64,000 nt of DNA, taken from positions 153,417 through 217,416 of the forward strand of contig NZ_JACXWX010000009.1 in assembly GCF_014764505.1 (NCBI RefSeq), in the 5' to 3' direction. Made by a program: the position numbers and the translations under genes. Numbering within the stretch: position 1 is the stretch's first letter; each line of letters begins with the position of its first letter. The notes under the pieces were generated by a model. The model was given only the letters and a program-made list of their open reading frames with translations. It ran no database searches and was not told where the DNA came from. This stretch comes from Phormidium tenue FACHB-886 (lineage in GTDB: Bacteria > Cyanobacteriota > Cyanobacteriia > Elainellales > Elainellaceae). This document shows positions 53,085 to 62,299 of the stretch, one piece after another.

Positions 53085-54014
53085 ATGCTGCAACTGCCTG
53101 ACTCCCCCCGTGCCACCCCGCTCATTTCCCTGGATGATGCCTACGAGCGCTGCCGCCGAATTACGGCAGAGTTCTCCAAAACGTTTTACTTAGGAACGCT
53201 GTTAATGTCCGAGGAAAAGCGTCGGGCAATTTGGGCGATCTACGTTTGGTGTCGTCGCACCGATGAACTTGTAGATGGACCTCATTCTGCCGAGACGACG
53301 AACGACACCTTGGATCAGTGGGAAGAGAACCTAGAAGCCATCTTTGCCGGGCAGCCGATCGAAGAGGTCGATGTTGCCTTGGTGGATGCCTTAGAGCGCT
53401 TCCCAATCGGGATCCAACCCTTCCGCGACATGATCAACGGACAGCGGATGGATCTCTACCGCAGCCGCTACGAAACCTTTGAGGAGCTAGAGCTTTACTG
53501 CTACCGGGTTGCCGGAACCGTAGGCTTGATGACTACCCCCGTGATGGGGGTGGATGCTAGGCGCGGCACGGCTCCTTGGGACAAGGCAAAGCCCCGACCC
53601 AACCCAGAGCAGCAAGCGATCGCCCTTGGCATTGCTAACCAGCTCACGAACATCCTGCGGGACGTCGGCGAAGACGCGCGTCGTGGAAGAATCTACATTC
53701 CACAGGAGGACTTAGATCAGTTTAACTACTCTGAGAAAGACCTGTTCAACAGCGTAGTGGACGATCGCTGGCGTGACCTGATGCGCTTTCAAATCAAACG
53801 CGCTCGCCAATATTTCACCGAAGCTGAGCAGGGAATTGGGCTACTCAGCCCAGATGCCCGCTTTCCGGTTTGGTCGGCGCTCATGCTGTATCGCGGCATC
53901 CTCAATGTGATTGAACGCAACCAGTATGATGTGTTTCACAAACGCGCCTATGTGGCAGGCTGGCAGAAGTTTCTGTATTTGCCGATTGCCAAGCTGAAGG
54001 CAGAAGTGCTGTAG
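53085..54014 (+). CDS. crtB: Phytoene synthase
   Basis: About 309 residues from the ATG at 53085, giving MLQLPDSPRATPLISLDDAY; the frame opens 14 codons earlier without a good site. The two Asp-rich motifs of squalene/phytoene synthases are DELVDGPHSAETTND and DVGEDARRGRIYIPQEDLDQ, with YCYRVAGTVGLMTTPVMG between them. It joins two geranylgeranyl diphosphates into phytoene, the first committed carotenoid step, and feeds the desaturase encoded just upstream. Confidence 0.96.
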   Translation: MLQLPDSPRATPLISLDDAYERCRRITAEFSKTFYLGTLLMSEEKRRAIWAIYVWCRRTDELVDGPHSAETTNDTLDQWEENLEAIFAGQPIEEVDVALVDALERFPIGIQPFRDMINGQRMDLYRSRYETFEELELYCYRVAGTVGLMTTPVMGVDARRGTAPWDKAKPRPNPEQQAIALGIANQLTNILRDVGEDARRGRIYIPQEDLDQFNYSEKDLFNSVVDDRWRDLMRFQIKRARQYFTEAEQGIGLLSPDARFPVWSALMLYRGILNVIERNQYDVFHKRAYVAGWQKFLYLPIAKLKAEVL

Positions 54015-54099
54015 GCGCTCGCAAGACTACTGGCGGGCTATGAGTGGACCGTCATGAAGTAAAGGCAGCGCTTGACTGTAGCTTCAGCAGGCGGAAGCA

Positions 54100-54426
54100 T
54101 TACCAGCTTTCTTCTTGGGTGTCGTGCCAAATTTCTAAATCTAGATCGTTGAGATAAACAAGAGCGCTTTCGATTTGGGCTCGACTACCGTGCAGCTCTA
54201 GGTCAAACCAGCCGTCTTCGCGTCCGTTGGCTCCTAGTAGAGCAGCGGCAATATTCACTGTTAGGCTGTGCCGAGTAATCAAATTAGAAATAATCGGCTC
54301 CCGTTGGTACTGCTTGGGAATGCGAATGCGAATCCGCACATGGCTGTGGGGGCGATTTTCCCCTGCCACATCAGAAGGGAGACGATCGGTGGTCAAGCGA
54401 AGGGGTCTTAGAGCTGCCATAGCCAT
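54100..54426 (-). CDS. NIL-domain protein
   Basis: 108 residues. From about residue 22 it matches the NIL domain, a small ferredoxin-like regulatory fold also found at the C-terminus of MetN transporters: VRIRIRIPKQYQREPIISNL, then LTVNIAAALLGANGREDGWF and LELHGSRAQIESALVYLNDL. Stand-alone NIL proteins are common in cyanobacteria and may sense a small ligand. It converges on crtB, 85 bases away. Confidence 0.8.
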   Translation of the reverse strand: MAMAALRPLRLTTDRLPSDVAGENRPHSHVRIRIRIPKQYQREPIISNLITRHSLTVNIAAALLGANGREDGWFDLELHGSRAQIESALVYLNDLDLEIWHDTQEESW

Positions 54427-54516
54427 CTCCTTTTTTGGGTTTAATCTACGGTATGTTTATCGGGATATGAGATATTCTCCCAAGAGCATCATATCTGAAT
54501 CTCAGACAGCTGTCGC

Positions 54517-54582
54517 CATTACGCTTAGAATTTTTTGAGCCTTCCCCAAAATGTCCCTGTCTTAACTGCTGTGGTGGTTGCC
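54517..54582 (+). repeat. Intergenic dispersed repeat, family 2, copy 2
   Basis: CATTAcGCTTAG, a T-run, CTTCC...CCAAAA, GTCCCTGTC and TGCTGTgGTggTtGC match 15298-15372 in the same orientation, with about 10 bases of indels. Confidence 0.5.
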
Positions 54583-54734
54583 GTACACAAAGAGGATTTA
54601 ACTCACAGGTGTAGCGTCAAAAAACCAGCTTCTGCATAATGGAGATACTGCTGCTACGGGCACTATGCGGCAGAAATTCCGTCAAGCTTTTATGGCTGTT
54701 GGGTGGCTTGCCCATCGCAAAAATATCTAGACCT

Positions 54735-55322
54735 ATGTTCAAAACTTTTTGCCGATTGCTGATTTCGGCTACAGTAGCGATCGGATTGGTGTCTAGCGCA
54801 TCCGCTCAGGCATTTAATGAAGACCAATTGCTGCTGCTGACACTCCCGCTGGACACAGCAACCGTTAACCAGCTCTGGTCTGGACAAGTGCCTGCCAATT
54901 CATCAGCCGTTGCGGCAAATACAATCGCCCAAGACAGCCTGACGATCCCTAGCTTGTGGTGGGCACAGACGCAGTTTGGTAAAGACTTGCTCACCTACTG
55001 GGTTGCTTTTCCGGGCACAGATGGCACACCGTCCCGCGTTGAGCTGTTGGTGGATGAGCTAGCCTGGAGCCGCGCCACCTACTTCGATCGCTACTCGTTT
55101 GTCAATCACTTTGGCAATTCAGCAAGAGATTTTGGCTATAACGTGCGGGTGTTTACCTGGCGTGGCAATTTGCTAGGAACCTACACCTGTGACTTCGACA
55201 GAGCAGCTATCGTTCCGGCAGACACATCCACTTCCATTCCTCGCTGCGAGGTGTTTTTAGGGTCTTCGCCACCCGGAGCGTTTCAGGGCACAACCCCCTT
55301 CGATACCCTCAATACACCCTAG
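54735..55322 (+). CDS. Exported conserved-looking protein, unknown function
   Basis: About 195 residues from the ATG at 54735, chosen because it begins a clean signal peptide (KTFCRLLISATVAIGLVSS, cleavage after ASA near residue 25). The frame opens 32 codons earlier. The mature part has SLWWAQTQFGKDLLTYWVAF, YFDRYSFVNHFGNSARDFGY and WRGNLLGTYTCDFDRA, with two Cys that could form a disulphide. It is probably periplasmic. No family name is recognised. Its last 4 bases overlap the convergent lipoprotein gene. Confidence 0.7.
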   Translation: MFKTFCRLLISATVAIGLVSSASAQAFNEDQLLLLTLPLDTATVNQLWSGQVPANSSAVAANTIAQDSLTIPSLWWAQTQFGKDLLTYWVAFPGTDGTPSRVELLVDELAWSRATYFDRYSFVNHFGNSARDFGYNVRVFTWRGNLLGTYTCDFDRAAIVPADTSTSIPRCEVFLGSSPPGAFQGTTPFDTLNTP

Positions 55323-56476
55323 CCCTGCCGCACCGATATCCAAAGGCGGCGATATTGTTCTAGGGTGGGAGCGGGTAGTGGTTTCAGCAGCTCACTGCGC
55401 TGTTGAACGTCGGCGGGCGGCAGCAGCAAATCTTTAAACTTTAAAGAGCTAGGAACGGAGTTGATGGCACTGACACCATAGGAAAATAGGGGAGATGCCA
55501 TTGAAGTCAATAGCGCGAGCTGTGCGGCAGTCTGCGGTGTCCAGTAGAAGCCAATCCATTGCTTCAGCACTTCTAGCCGATCGGCGTTTCTGGCAGGTGC
55601 ATCTGCCGGACTCACCCACAAATCTGCCGTGAGCAGAGTCCCCGACTGTGGCACAACGCCAGCCAACTCGCGTTCGCGCTTCAATAGCGGCAAAATCTCG
55701 GTTGACCAACCCACCGCCAGCCAGGTATCTTCCAAACTCAACGGCTGGAGGTAGGCATTAGAGCTGTAAAATTTCGTTTGCTGATGCAGCGACCGCAGCT
55801 CAGACTCTAAATCGGCTGGCAGACCTGCTTCATTCACAGACTGCTTCATCTTTTTCAGCGTCAGCCCAATGACAGCTCTGGCGCTGTCTGGCAGTGAGAT
55901 CTGGTGTTTGAGCTCCGGTCGCCACAGATCTTGCCAATCGGTTGGCGTCCAGCCCAAGGAGCGAAATGCATCCACTCGATACGCCATCATCAGCGTCCCC
56001 CACCGATAAGGCGCTGCCCACAGCTCGCCCGTCTCATTTAAATTGCCTTGGCGATCGCGCTGCACAAATTGCCGCCACTGAGGCGGGAGCTGTTGCCATG
56101 CCGGAATCTCTGCCAGCGGCAACGGCTGAATCAGCTTTTGCTGAATTGCCGGAGTCAGCCAGTAGTCACCCAGCGTTACCAAATCCATCAAAGGTGCTGC
56201 TTTAGACCCGACGAACGGCAAAGAACTGCCAGCCGCCTTGCCATCCTGCTGCTTCCAAACTTGCAGAAGCTTAAACAAATCCGCAAGCTGCTCGCTTTGG
56301 GAGAAATCGATCGCCGTCCCCTTCATTTGCTGCTGAAACGCCTTGAGCAACTGCGGCGGTACAGAGTCTTCTAGCAGCCGAATTTTGACAGCCGCATCGC
56401 TAGTTCCACAGCCCATCAAAAGTTGACCAAAGGCAAAGGCGCTAGCGCTAATTAAGAGCGATCGACGAGAAAGCAT
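55319..56476 (-). CDS. Extracellular solute-binding lipoprotein, PotD-like
   Basis: 385 residues. The start has MLSRRSLLISASAFAFGQLL followed by MGC, a lipobox with Cys at residue 23 and a twin-Arg-like start. The body has the two-lobe binding-protein pattern of polyamine/iron-type ABC substrate-binding proteins: IRLLEDSVPPQLLKAFQQQM, then LWAAPYRWGTLMMAYRVDAF and GWTPTDWQDLWRPELKHQIS. No permease or ATPase gene is adjacent, so the ligand is uncertain; polyamines are the most likely guess. Confidence 0.8.
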   Translation of the reverse strand: MLSRRSLLISASAFAFGQLLMGCGTSDAAVKIRLLEDSVPPQLLKAFQQQMKGTAIDFSQSEQLADLFKLLQVWKQQDGKAAGSSLPFVGSKAAPLMDLVTLGDYWLTPAIQQKLIQPLPLAEIPAWQQLPPQWRQFVQRDRQGNLNETGELWAAPYRWGTLMMAYRVDAFRSLGWTPTDWQDLWRPELKHQISLPDSARAVIGLTLKKMKQSVNEAGLPADLESELRSLHQQTKFYSSNAYLQPLSLEDTWLAVGWSTEILPLLKRERELAGVVPQSGTLLTADLWVSPADAPARNADRLEVLKQWIGFYWTPQTAAQLALLTSMASPLFSYGVSAINSVPSSLKFKDLLLPPADVQQRSELLKPLPAPTLEQYRRLWISVRQG

Positions 56477-56607
56477 GGGGTGGAGACAAGAAGTAGGACA
56501 AGCTCACTGAGGAGGGAGCCAGGGCAAACTTGCTAAAAATTTTAGACTTGAAGCCCTAGAGCTCTTCCTCCATCATTACCTATCCTCTGCGTTTCATCCC
56601 TGATCTG

Positions 56608-57246
56608 TCATCCCTCCTTCCGCTCCACCCCAAACCCGACTAAATCAATTACTGTCGGTGGTGTTCCATCTGTGGGGCGCTGGTAAGTGACGATCGTTCG
56701 GAGGCGAGTATTGGAGGTTAGAAAGCGCATTTGATCGACCGCAACCGAGCGATTGTAGTAGGTCGTCATTTCTAGCGTTTGGCGGGTGGGCTGATACGTG
56801 AAGCGTCCGGTGATCGCACCTGCTTCAGAGTAGCCTTTGTCCCGTAGATAATAGCCTTGAATGATTTCAGGGTCGGAGGCGACTTGGGCAGCACTGGGCA
56901 GTGCCAAGGCATTCACGCCAGCAGTGGCAACATAAGCATCAGGGACAAACAGCGCCTTGAGACTCATGGAAACTTCTTCACCTTTTTCGGAGCGGGTATC
57001 AAACGAGATTGCAAAACCGGGAGCTGCGCCCTCATTAGCAAGGGCACGATCGAGGTCGATTTGGATGCCAGAAAACGAGCCTGAGTTAGCACCAGAGAGA
57101 ATTTGCTGCTTCTCTGGCTGATGAAGAGTTTCTGCTCGAAATTCTGTATACGATCGCTCCACTTCGTTTTCCAGAACAGAGTGATAGGTTCTCTCGGTTT
57201 TCCAGAGTCCGGCACAGGCAATAAAGAAGTCTTGGAAGCTCAACAT
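56608..57246 (-). CDS. Phycobiliprotein chromophore lyase, CpcS/CpeS type
   Basis: 212 residues. FFIACAGLWKTERTYHSVLE at the start and GYYLRDKGYSEAGAITGRFT, then DQMRFLTSNTRLRTIVTYQ fit the CpcS/CpeS lyases, lipocalin-like barrels that attach bilin to the Cys-84-type site of phycobiliproteins. The family has several paralogues with different chromophores and subunits; the EVERSYTEF segment resembles the Synechocystis Slr2049-type subgroup, and the exact target cannot be fixed. It supports the presence of phycobilisomes. It is transcribed alone. Confidence 0.82.
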   Translation of the reverse strand: MLSFQDFFIACAGLWKTERTYHSVLENEVERSYTEFRAETLHQPEKQQILSGANSGSFSGIQIDLDRALANEGAAPGFAISFDTRSEKGEEVSMSLKALFVPDAYVATAGVNALALPSAAQVASDPEIIQGYYLRDKGYSEAGAITGRFTYQPTRQTLEMTTYYNRSVAVDQMRFLTSNTRLRTIVTYQRPTDGTPPTVIDLVGFGVERKEG

Positions 57247-57941
57247 TGCAAATTCAACCCTCGATTTAGCTCATTATTTGGGCAGTATTAAAAAAGGCAG
57301 TATTAAAAAAGATAGTCTGTTTTAAGACGAAACGTTGTCCCGCTATCAAAAAAACTAGTCAAGAAGCAATGCTAAAGACGAAGTAGGTGCTAGCTGACTA
57401 GAGGACAAACAGTTTTGTATCCGCCCGATTCATCTTTACAAATAAAGGAGTGCTCAACTCGTTGATATTAATTTTTATATAAAACTACTTACAGAGAGCG
57501 AACTATTTTTATTCCAGTTAGTAATCTCTTTTTGTATACAATTGCTCCATTCAAGCTCGATGCTTGTAGAAGACGCATCCCCCTTGTTAATTAAAGATTT
57601 AAGCCGCTTCGTCTGCCAGCCAGTTTCATCATTCAACCCTCTGTTTGTGCCCTTTCATTTTTCCTTGTTCAGGAAGATGAACGGATAGGAGTTTTCAAGA
57701 ATCACAGTTGAGTTTTTGTTGATAGAATCAATAGTAATTTTTAGTAGAACCTGTCAAATTTTCTATTCCTTCTATAAAGTTTTTCCGCCGTTTGGGCAGT
57801 CTGCCGCTGCAGTGCTACGGGAGTTTTAACTCGCTGTAGGAGTTTTAACTAAAGGTTAAATGATTCAGGAATATCAGTCAGTTTGACAATTCAATACTTA
57901 GGATAGAGCCTAATAACGTTCGTTAAGAAGTAGAGCGTCAA
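57247..57941. other. Intergenic region with short tandem repeats
   Basis: 695 bases, AT-rich. A perfect tandem of GGCAGTATTAAAAAA lies at 57281-57310, near the lyase start. A direct repeat GGAGTTTTAACT occurs at 57820-57831 and 57839-57850. No gene or RNA was recognised. It holds two divergent promoters. Confidence 0.4.
57281..57310. repeat. Perfect 15-bp tandem duplication
   Basis: GGCAGTATTAAAAAA occurs twice without a gap, about 35 bases upstream of the lyase start on its promoter side. Confidence 0.85.
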
Positions 57942-58307
57942 ATGGATTCATTCCAGGAAGAAGTTACGCGTTTGAATACAAAGGTTGACGCGCTGCACGA
58001 AATTATTGAGCAGTTGAAGAGCCAAACAACCGAAATTCTGTCAGAAGTAAAGATCGCAAGCGATAAGAACCCTGTTACGTCCTCCATCCCCTCTCGCCCC
58101 TCTTATCTCAGCCGCAGTTCTTTCAGCATCGCGATGGAGCACAAGGATGTGTTATCTGACGATAACTACCCCGACTCCGACACCCAAAATGGCGATCGCG
58201 TTCTAACGCCAGAAATCCAAATTCAACGCCTCACTGCTCAGTTAACTGCTGCGTACAACCGGATTGCTGCTCTGGAAGAGCAACTGCTGGCAAAGCGCAG
58301 CCATTAG
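57942..58307 (+). CDS. Small coiled-coil protein, unknown function
   Basis: 121 residues: an N-terminal helix with heptads (about 1-40, TRLNTKVDALHEIIEQLKSQ), a Ser/Pro-rich disordered middle (SSIPSRPSYLSRSSFSIAME) and a C-terminal coiled coil (about 90-118, EIQIQRLTAQLTAAYNRIAA). Acidic and cytoplasmic, it probably self-associates. No family is recognised. An intrinsic terminator follows. Confidence 0.65.
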   Translation: MDSFQEEVTRLNTKVDALHEIIEQLKSQTTEILSEVKIASDKNPVTSSIPSRPSYLSRSSFSIAMEHKDVLSDDNYPDSDTQNGDRVLTPEIQIQRLTAQLTAAYNRIAALEEQLLAKRSH

Positions 58308-58351
58308 CAGCCGTCTCAAGAATGCTTCGCATTCAACCTATCCTCCGGGTC

Positions 58352-58372
58352 GAGCGCTCAGGCGCTCTTTTT
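58352..58372 (+). terminator. Intrinsic terminator of the coiled-coil gene
   Basis: GAGCGC (58352-58357), loop TCAG, GCGCTC (58362-58367), then T5 (58368-58372). It lies 45 bases after the stop. Confidence 0.75.
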
Positions 58373-58399
58373 ATTGGTTGGTTGTTTAGCTGTGCTTAT

Positions 58400-59497
58400 C
58401 TAGCGTTTGTTCAAACGCTCGTAGTCCTCAGCGAGTGTTTCGATCGCCTTCAGCAGTCGTACCTGATCCCATCCTTGATAGAGGCTAGCGGCAATCGCGC
58501 TGCCGCCCGCCCCCACACCTTCTTTCACAAACCCTTGCTCATAGGCGTACAAGCTTGGATAACGCGACTGAGCAAAGCTAAGCTGGGTCGCCAGCAAAGG
58601 AGCTTCTAGCAGTCTTGCCAGTCCTACCGTGTCTCCAGTAGGGTCTTCCGCCACCCAGCGGGTAGTACCTACGACAACCTGCTCGGGTTGCCAGCGTAAA
58701 TTTTCGGTTTGGGCAAGCGCCTGCATCAGTGCATACACCGCCAGCATCTGGGTGCCACCGGCTAGCAAAACCCCTCCCCAGCGGCTAGCGGCGATCGCCA
58801 TTCCGGCAACGGTTATTTGCATTGGGTCGCCTACAGCAGCGATGAGGGGAATGGGAGAAATGGGGAAATGGGGAAATTGATTTAATCCTGTTCTGACAAC
58901 TTCCCACTTTTGCTGATGGTTGCAGGTGGGGTGGCTGCTGTTGACTTTGCGATTTGCCTCCCAGCCCAGTCCTGTCAAAACTGCTAGCGCAGTGGTTGTG
59001 CCACCCACTACGCACTCACTCAGCACGACATAACCATCAACCGATTCGCTCGCCAGCTTCTCACCCCACTGCAACCCTTGATGCAGCAGGTGTTCGACGA
59101 TCATCCGATCGAGCGCTTTGCCTGTGCTGAGACAATGAGCAGGCGTACCGCCTAAGTTGATGCAGGACACCGAAGGCGGATGGGGCAGTCCGGCGTTGAA
59201 GAGATAGAGCGGCATCCGCTGTGCCGCTATTACAGCCCGGCTGATTAAGACGGGTGAGGCGCCCGCTTGTAGCGGTGGCAGCCGATACTGGGGATTGGCA
59301 TGAACACCCAGCGCCAAAAATTCTGCATCAGCAACGGCAGTGTATTGCCGATCGGCAGGGGTGGCTCCAGCGGCTGAGATACCAGGAATTAAGCCTGTTT
59401 CTGTAAATCCCAACACACAGGCAAATAGGGGCAACCGCCTTTGAAAGCGCTGCATCCATGCGATCGCCCGCTCAGTCTGGGTGTAAGTCCGAATCAT
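58400..59497 (-). CDS. CobT-like nicotinate-nucleotide phosphoribosyltransferase family (UPF0284)
   Basis: 365 residues. The family pattern is clear: FACVLGFTETGLIPGISAAG near the start, CINLGGTPAHCLSTGKALDR, LSECVVGGTTTALAVLTGLG, SHPTCNHQQKWEVVRTGL and LLAGGTQMLAVYALM. It is the TIGR00303/UPF0284 relative of CobT, which activates the lower base of cobalamin; activity of this branch is not proven. Residues about 207-217 are encoded by a tandem GGGGAAAT-type repeat (58846-58879). Its start lies 29 bases after the DUF2232 gene, so the two form an operon. Confidence 0.85.
   Translation of the reverse strand: MIRTYTQTERAIAWMQRFQRRLPLFACVLGFTETGLIPGISAAGATPADRQYTAVADAEFLALGVHANPQYRLPPLQAGASPVLISRAVIAAQRMPLYLFNAGLPHPPSVSCINLGGTPAHCLSTGKALDRMIVEHLLHQGLQWGEKLASESVDGYVVLSECVVGGTTTALAVLTGLGWEANRKVNSSHPTCNHQQKWEVVRTGLNQFPHFPISPIPLIAAVGDPMQITVAGMAIAASRWGGVLLAGGTQMLAVYALMQALAQTENLRWQPEQVVVGTTRWVAEDPTGDTVGLARLLEAPLLATQLSFAQSRYPSLYAYEQGFVKEGVGAGGSAIAASLYQGWDQVRLLKAIETLAEDYERLNKR
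58846..58879 (-). repeat. Short tandem repeat inside the cobT-like coding region
   Basis: On the plus strand, units of TGGGGAAA and close variants occur about four times. They encode QFPHFPISPIP in frame and replace a variable loop just before the conserved AAVGDPMQ. Confidence 0.8.
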
Positions 59498-59525
59498 TTA
59501 CGGTAGAACGGAGGCACAGCAGCGG

Positions 59526-60413
59526 CTACTTCTCTTCTTCTAGCAGCACCTGTACCCACTGTGGTGGTTCTGGGATGGGATTGCCGAGCCGCTCTAGCAG
59601 CAGCCATGCGGCAAGATGAACCGTGAACAAATAGACCAGATCACTACACAACACGAGTAACACCGTCACGACCTGAACCGCCGTGATATTGGTTTGCCCC
59701 AGCACCTCCAACCCCAGCCAACCCCAATCGACCAGCTTGGCGAGGAACCACTGGATGAAATCAGCAATGCGATTGGTTAAATACGCCCAAAGATCTTCGC
59801 CCAAAAAAATTGACAGCAGCCACATCCGAAAGAAAAACCCAAACGTGGAGATTAACATTCCTATGCTGATCGACGGAAACCAAGGCGATCGCCGCTTCCA
59901 CATAAAGCCCAACTGCACTCCCAGCAGGGCATACGGCACAAAAAACAAAATGCTGAGATACGGGCCCATCAGCACCGACAGGAGCAAGCCCGACGTCACC
60001 GCCGACATCCAGGCCGCCCGGTGCCCCCAGCGCAGGTATACTAAAGCGATCGGGATAGGAAATAAAATCCGCATCCATGGACCAACGCTGAGATAGTAAC
60101 TCACCAACCATAGCAGGCTAGCTGTGCTGGCAAGAAATGCTGTCTCCACCATCGTTAAGGGAGGCGTGGTGATGCTAACGGGCAGACTGGCGGCACTGGG
60201 CGGCGTGTCCTTTGGACGGGAACGCTCCTCAGTAGGCAAAGACAACATCGCCTCCACTTCTGCCAGTTCTTCCTCCAAGCTGGATGCAGTACCACCCGTT
60301 GCATCCTCCACGCGCGGCGGGAACTTTTCCTCTGAGGAATGGCTCCCCTCAGACGGGTTCCCCTGCTTGTTGCCCGTGGGGTCGACTGAGTTACTGTTAA
60401 AAGAACTGCTCAT
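59526..60413 (-). CDS. DUF2232 membrane protein
   Basis: 295 residues. Residues 1-80 are a hydrophilic Ser/Glu/Pro-rich cytoplasmic extension (GTASSLEEELAEVEAMLSLP). From about 88 there are seven or so membrane helices (LASTASLLWLVSYYLSVG, VLMGPYLSILFFVPYALLGV, ITAVQVVTVLLVLCSDLVYL) in the DUF2232/YybS-like arrangement, related in pattern to S components of vitamin transporters. The function is unknown; sitting upstream of a cobT-like gene, a link to vitamin uptake is conceivable but unproven. Confidence 0.85.
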   Translation of the reverse strand: MSSSFNSNSVDPTGNKQGNPSEGSHSSEEKFPPRVEDATGGTASSLEEELAEVEAMLSLPTEERSRPKDTPPSAASLPVSITTPPLTMVETAFLASTASLLWLVSYYLSVGPWMRILFPIPIALVYLRWGHRAAWMSAVTSGLLLSVLMGPYLSILFFVPYALLGVQLGFMWKRRSPWFPSISIGMLISTFGFFFRMWLLSIFLGEDLWAYLTNRIADFIQWFLAKLVDWGWLGLEVLGQTNITAVQVVTVLLVLCSDLVYLFTVHLAAWLLLERLGNPIPEPPQWVQVLLEEEK

Positions 60414-60598
60414 GCCGGCGTAGTCTGCCTCAATTTGTAAAGAGTGCTAATCTACTCTAGCTCTATCGAAGGAATCAGCGGTGGTTCTCAGCAGCTAGCA
60501 AAAAGTTTCCAGAAACATTTTCCTAGGAACGCGAACGAGGTGAGTTAAGGTCTATCCAGGGTAAAACGTCCACCTATCGATGAGGCTCGGTGTTTTAG

Positions 60599-62182
60599 AT
60601 GCGTGTTTTGCTACTTTATCCCCGCTTTCCCAAAAGCTTTTGGTCATTCGAAAAAGTTTTAGAACTCGTCAAGCTCAAAGCGTTGATGCCGCCTTTAGGC
60701 TTAGCCACAGTTGCCGCTATTTTGCCGCAGGACTGGGAGTTTAAGCTCGTCGATCGCAACATCGAAGCGGTGACCGATGCCGATTGGGAGTGGGCAGATC
60801 TGATAATTCTGTCTGCCATGATCGTTCAGAAAACAGACTTTCTGGCGCAAATTCAGGAAGCCAAACGGCGCGGCAAGCGAGTTGCCGTGGGTGGACCCTA
60901 TGCCACGGCGCTGCCCCATGAGGCAGAAGCTGCAGGAGCAGACTATCTCATTCTGGACGAAGGGGAAATTACGCTGCCCCTGTTTATCAAAGCAATCGCC
61001 CAAGGCGAATCGGGCGGCATTTTTCGGGCAGACGGCAAAAAGCCAGATGTGACGACCACGCCCATTCCCCGCTTCGATCTGCTAGATTTCAGCGCTTACG
61101 ATAATATGTCTGTTCAGTTCTCGCGCGGCTGTCCGTTTCAATGCGAGTTCTGCGACATCATTGTGCTGTATGGACGCAAACCCCGCACCAAAACTCCAGA
61201 GCAATTTTTGGCAGAGCTAGATCGGCTGTATGAGCTGGGCTGGCGACGGACTGTCTTTTTGGTAGACGATAACTTCATTGGCAACAAGCGCAACGTTAAA
61301 CTGCTGCTGAAAGCGTTAAAACCCTGGATGGCAGCCCATGATTATCCATTCCACTTCAACACCGAAGCCTCAGTCGATTTGGCAAACGATCCAGAGCTAA
61401 TGGAGCTAATGGTAGATTGCAACTTCAACGCCGTGTTTTTGGGCATTGAAACCCCCGATGAAGCCAGCCTGACGCTAACGCAAAAGTTTCAGAACACGCG
61501 AGATTCTCTTAGCGATTCTGTAGATGCTATTACCCGAGCGGGTTTGCGCGTGATGGCGGGCTTCATTATTGGCTTTGATGGCGAGAAACCGGGTGCGGGC
61601 GATCGCATCGTCCAGTTCGTCGAGAAAACCGCCATCCCCACGGCGCTGTTCAGTATGCTGCAAGCCCTACCTGACACAGCGCTGTGGCATCGGTTGGAAA
61701 GAGAGGGACGGATGCGCGGCGACGGCAACATCAACCAAACCACGCTGATGAACTTCCTGCCCACTCGCCCAATCGAAGACATCACCCGTGAGTACATCGA
61801 TGCGTTCTGGCAGCTCTACGATCCGGCAGCCTATCTCGATCGCACCTACCGCCATTTCCGCAAGTTAGGCGCGCCTCGCCATCAGCTCTCTGTGCAAAAA
61901 CCAGATTGGACGAGCGTTCAGGCATTGCTGATCGTCTGCTGGCGGCAGGGCATCCGCCGCAAAACGCGCTGGCGCTTCTGGCTCAATCTCATTAGCATTT
62001 GGCGGCATAATCCCCGCGTGTGGGATCATTATCTGTCTGTCTGCGCTGCCAGTGAGCATTTTTTGGAGTACCGCCAAATTGTCCGGACCCAGCTAGAGAC
62101 ACAGCTAGAGGTGTTTTTGGCGGAAGAAGCACAGTTCAAGACGATGCAGAGCAGCCCAGAAGTTGAAGCGATCGCTAGTTAG
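60599..62182 (+). CDS. B12-binding-domain radical SAM protein (DUF4070 C-terminus)
   Basis: 527 residues. Residues 1-140 form a cobalamin-binding-like Rossmann domain (VLLLYPRFPKSFWSFEKVLE, GKRVAVGGPYATALPHEAEA). The radical SAM cluster motif is CPFQCEFC (about 181-188), within a TIM-barrel segment ending FIIGFDGEKPGAGDRI. The C-terminal 150 residues fit DUF4070 (YDPAAYLDRTYRHFRKLGAP). Relatives methylate or rearrange unreactive carbons, for example in hopanoid or bacteriochlorophyll-type pathways; the substrate here is not known. It is monocistronic, with a hairpin after the stop. Confidence 0.88.
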   Translation: MRVLLLYPRFPKSFWSFEKVLELVKLKALMPPLGLATVAAILPQDWEFKLVDRNIEAVTDADWEWADLIILSAMIVQKTDFLAQIQEAKRRGKRVAVGGPYATALPHEAEAAGADYLILDEGEITLPLFIKAIAQGESGGIFRADGKKPDVTTTPIPRFDLLDFSAYDNMSVQFSRGCPFQCEFCDIIVLYGRKPRTKTPEQFLAELDRLYELGWRRTVFLVDDNFIGNKRNVKLLLKALKPWMAAHDYPFHFNTEASVDLANDPELMELMVDCNFNAVFLGIETPDEASLTLTQKFQNTRDSLSDSVDAITRAGLRVMAGFIIGFDGEKPGAGDRIVQFVEKTAIPTALFSMLQALPDTALWHRLEREGRMRGDGNINQTTLMNFLPTRPIEDITREYIDAFWQLYDPAAYLDRTYRHFRKLGAPRHQLSVQKPDWTSVQALLIVCWRQGIRRKTRWRFWLNLISIWRHNPRVWDHYLSVCAASEHFLEYRQIVRTQLETQLEVFLAEEAQFKTMQSSPEVEAIAS

Positions 62183-62227
62183 CCAAATTTTAACGAGGGT
62201 TTAATGAGGGATAGCTAAATGCAGCAC

Positions 62228-62248
62228 GGGGTGGGCAATGCTCACCCC
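62228..62248. terminator. Hairpin after the radical SAM gene
   Basis: GGGGTGGGCA pairs with TGCTCACCCC across a single central base, with one wobble. It lies 45 bases after the stop and on the 3' side of the convergent petL gene. Confidence 0.55.
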
Positions 62249-62299
62249 AAAAGCTAGATCCAATATGCAAAAATTGGTTCTTTGTTTAAAAGAGTGACT

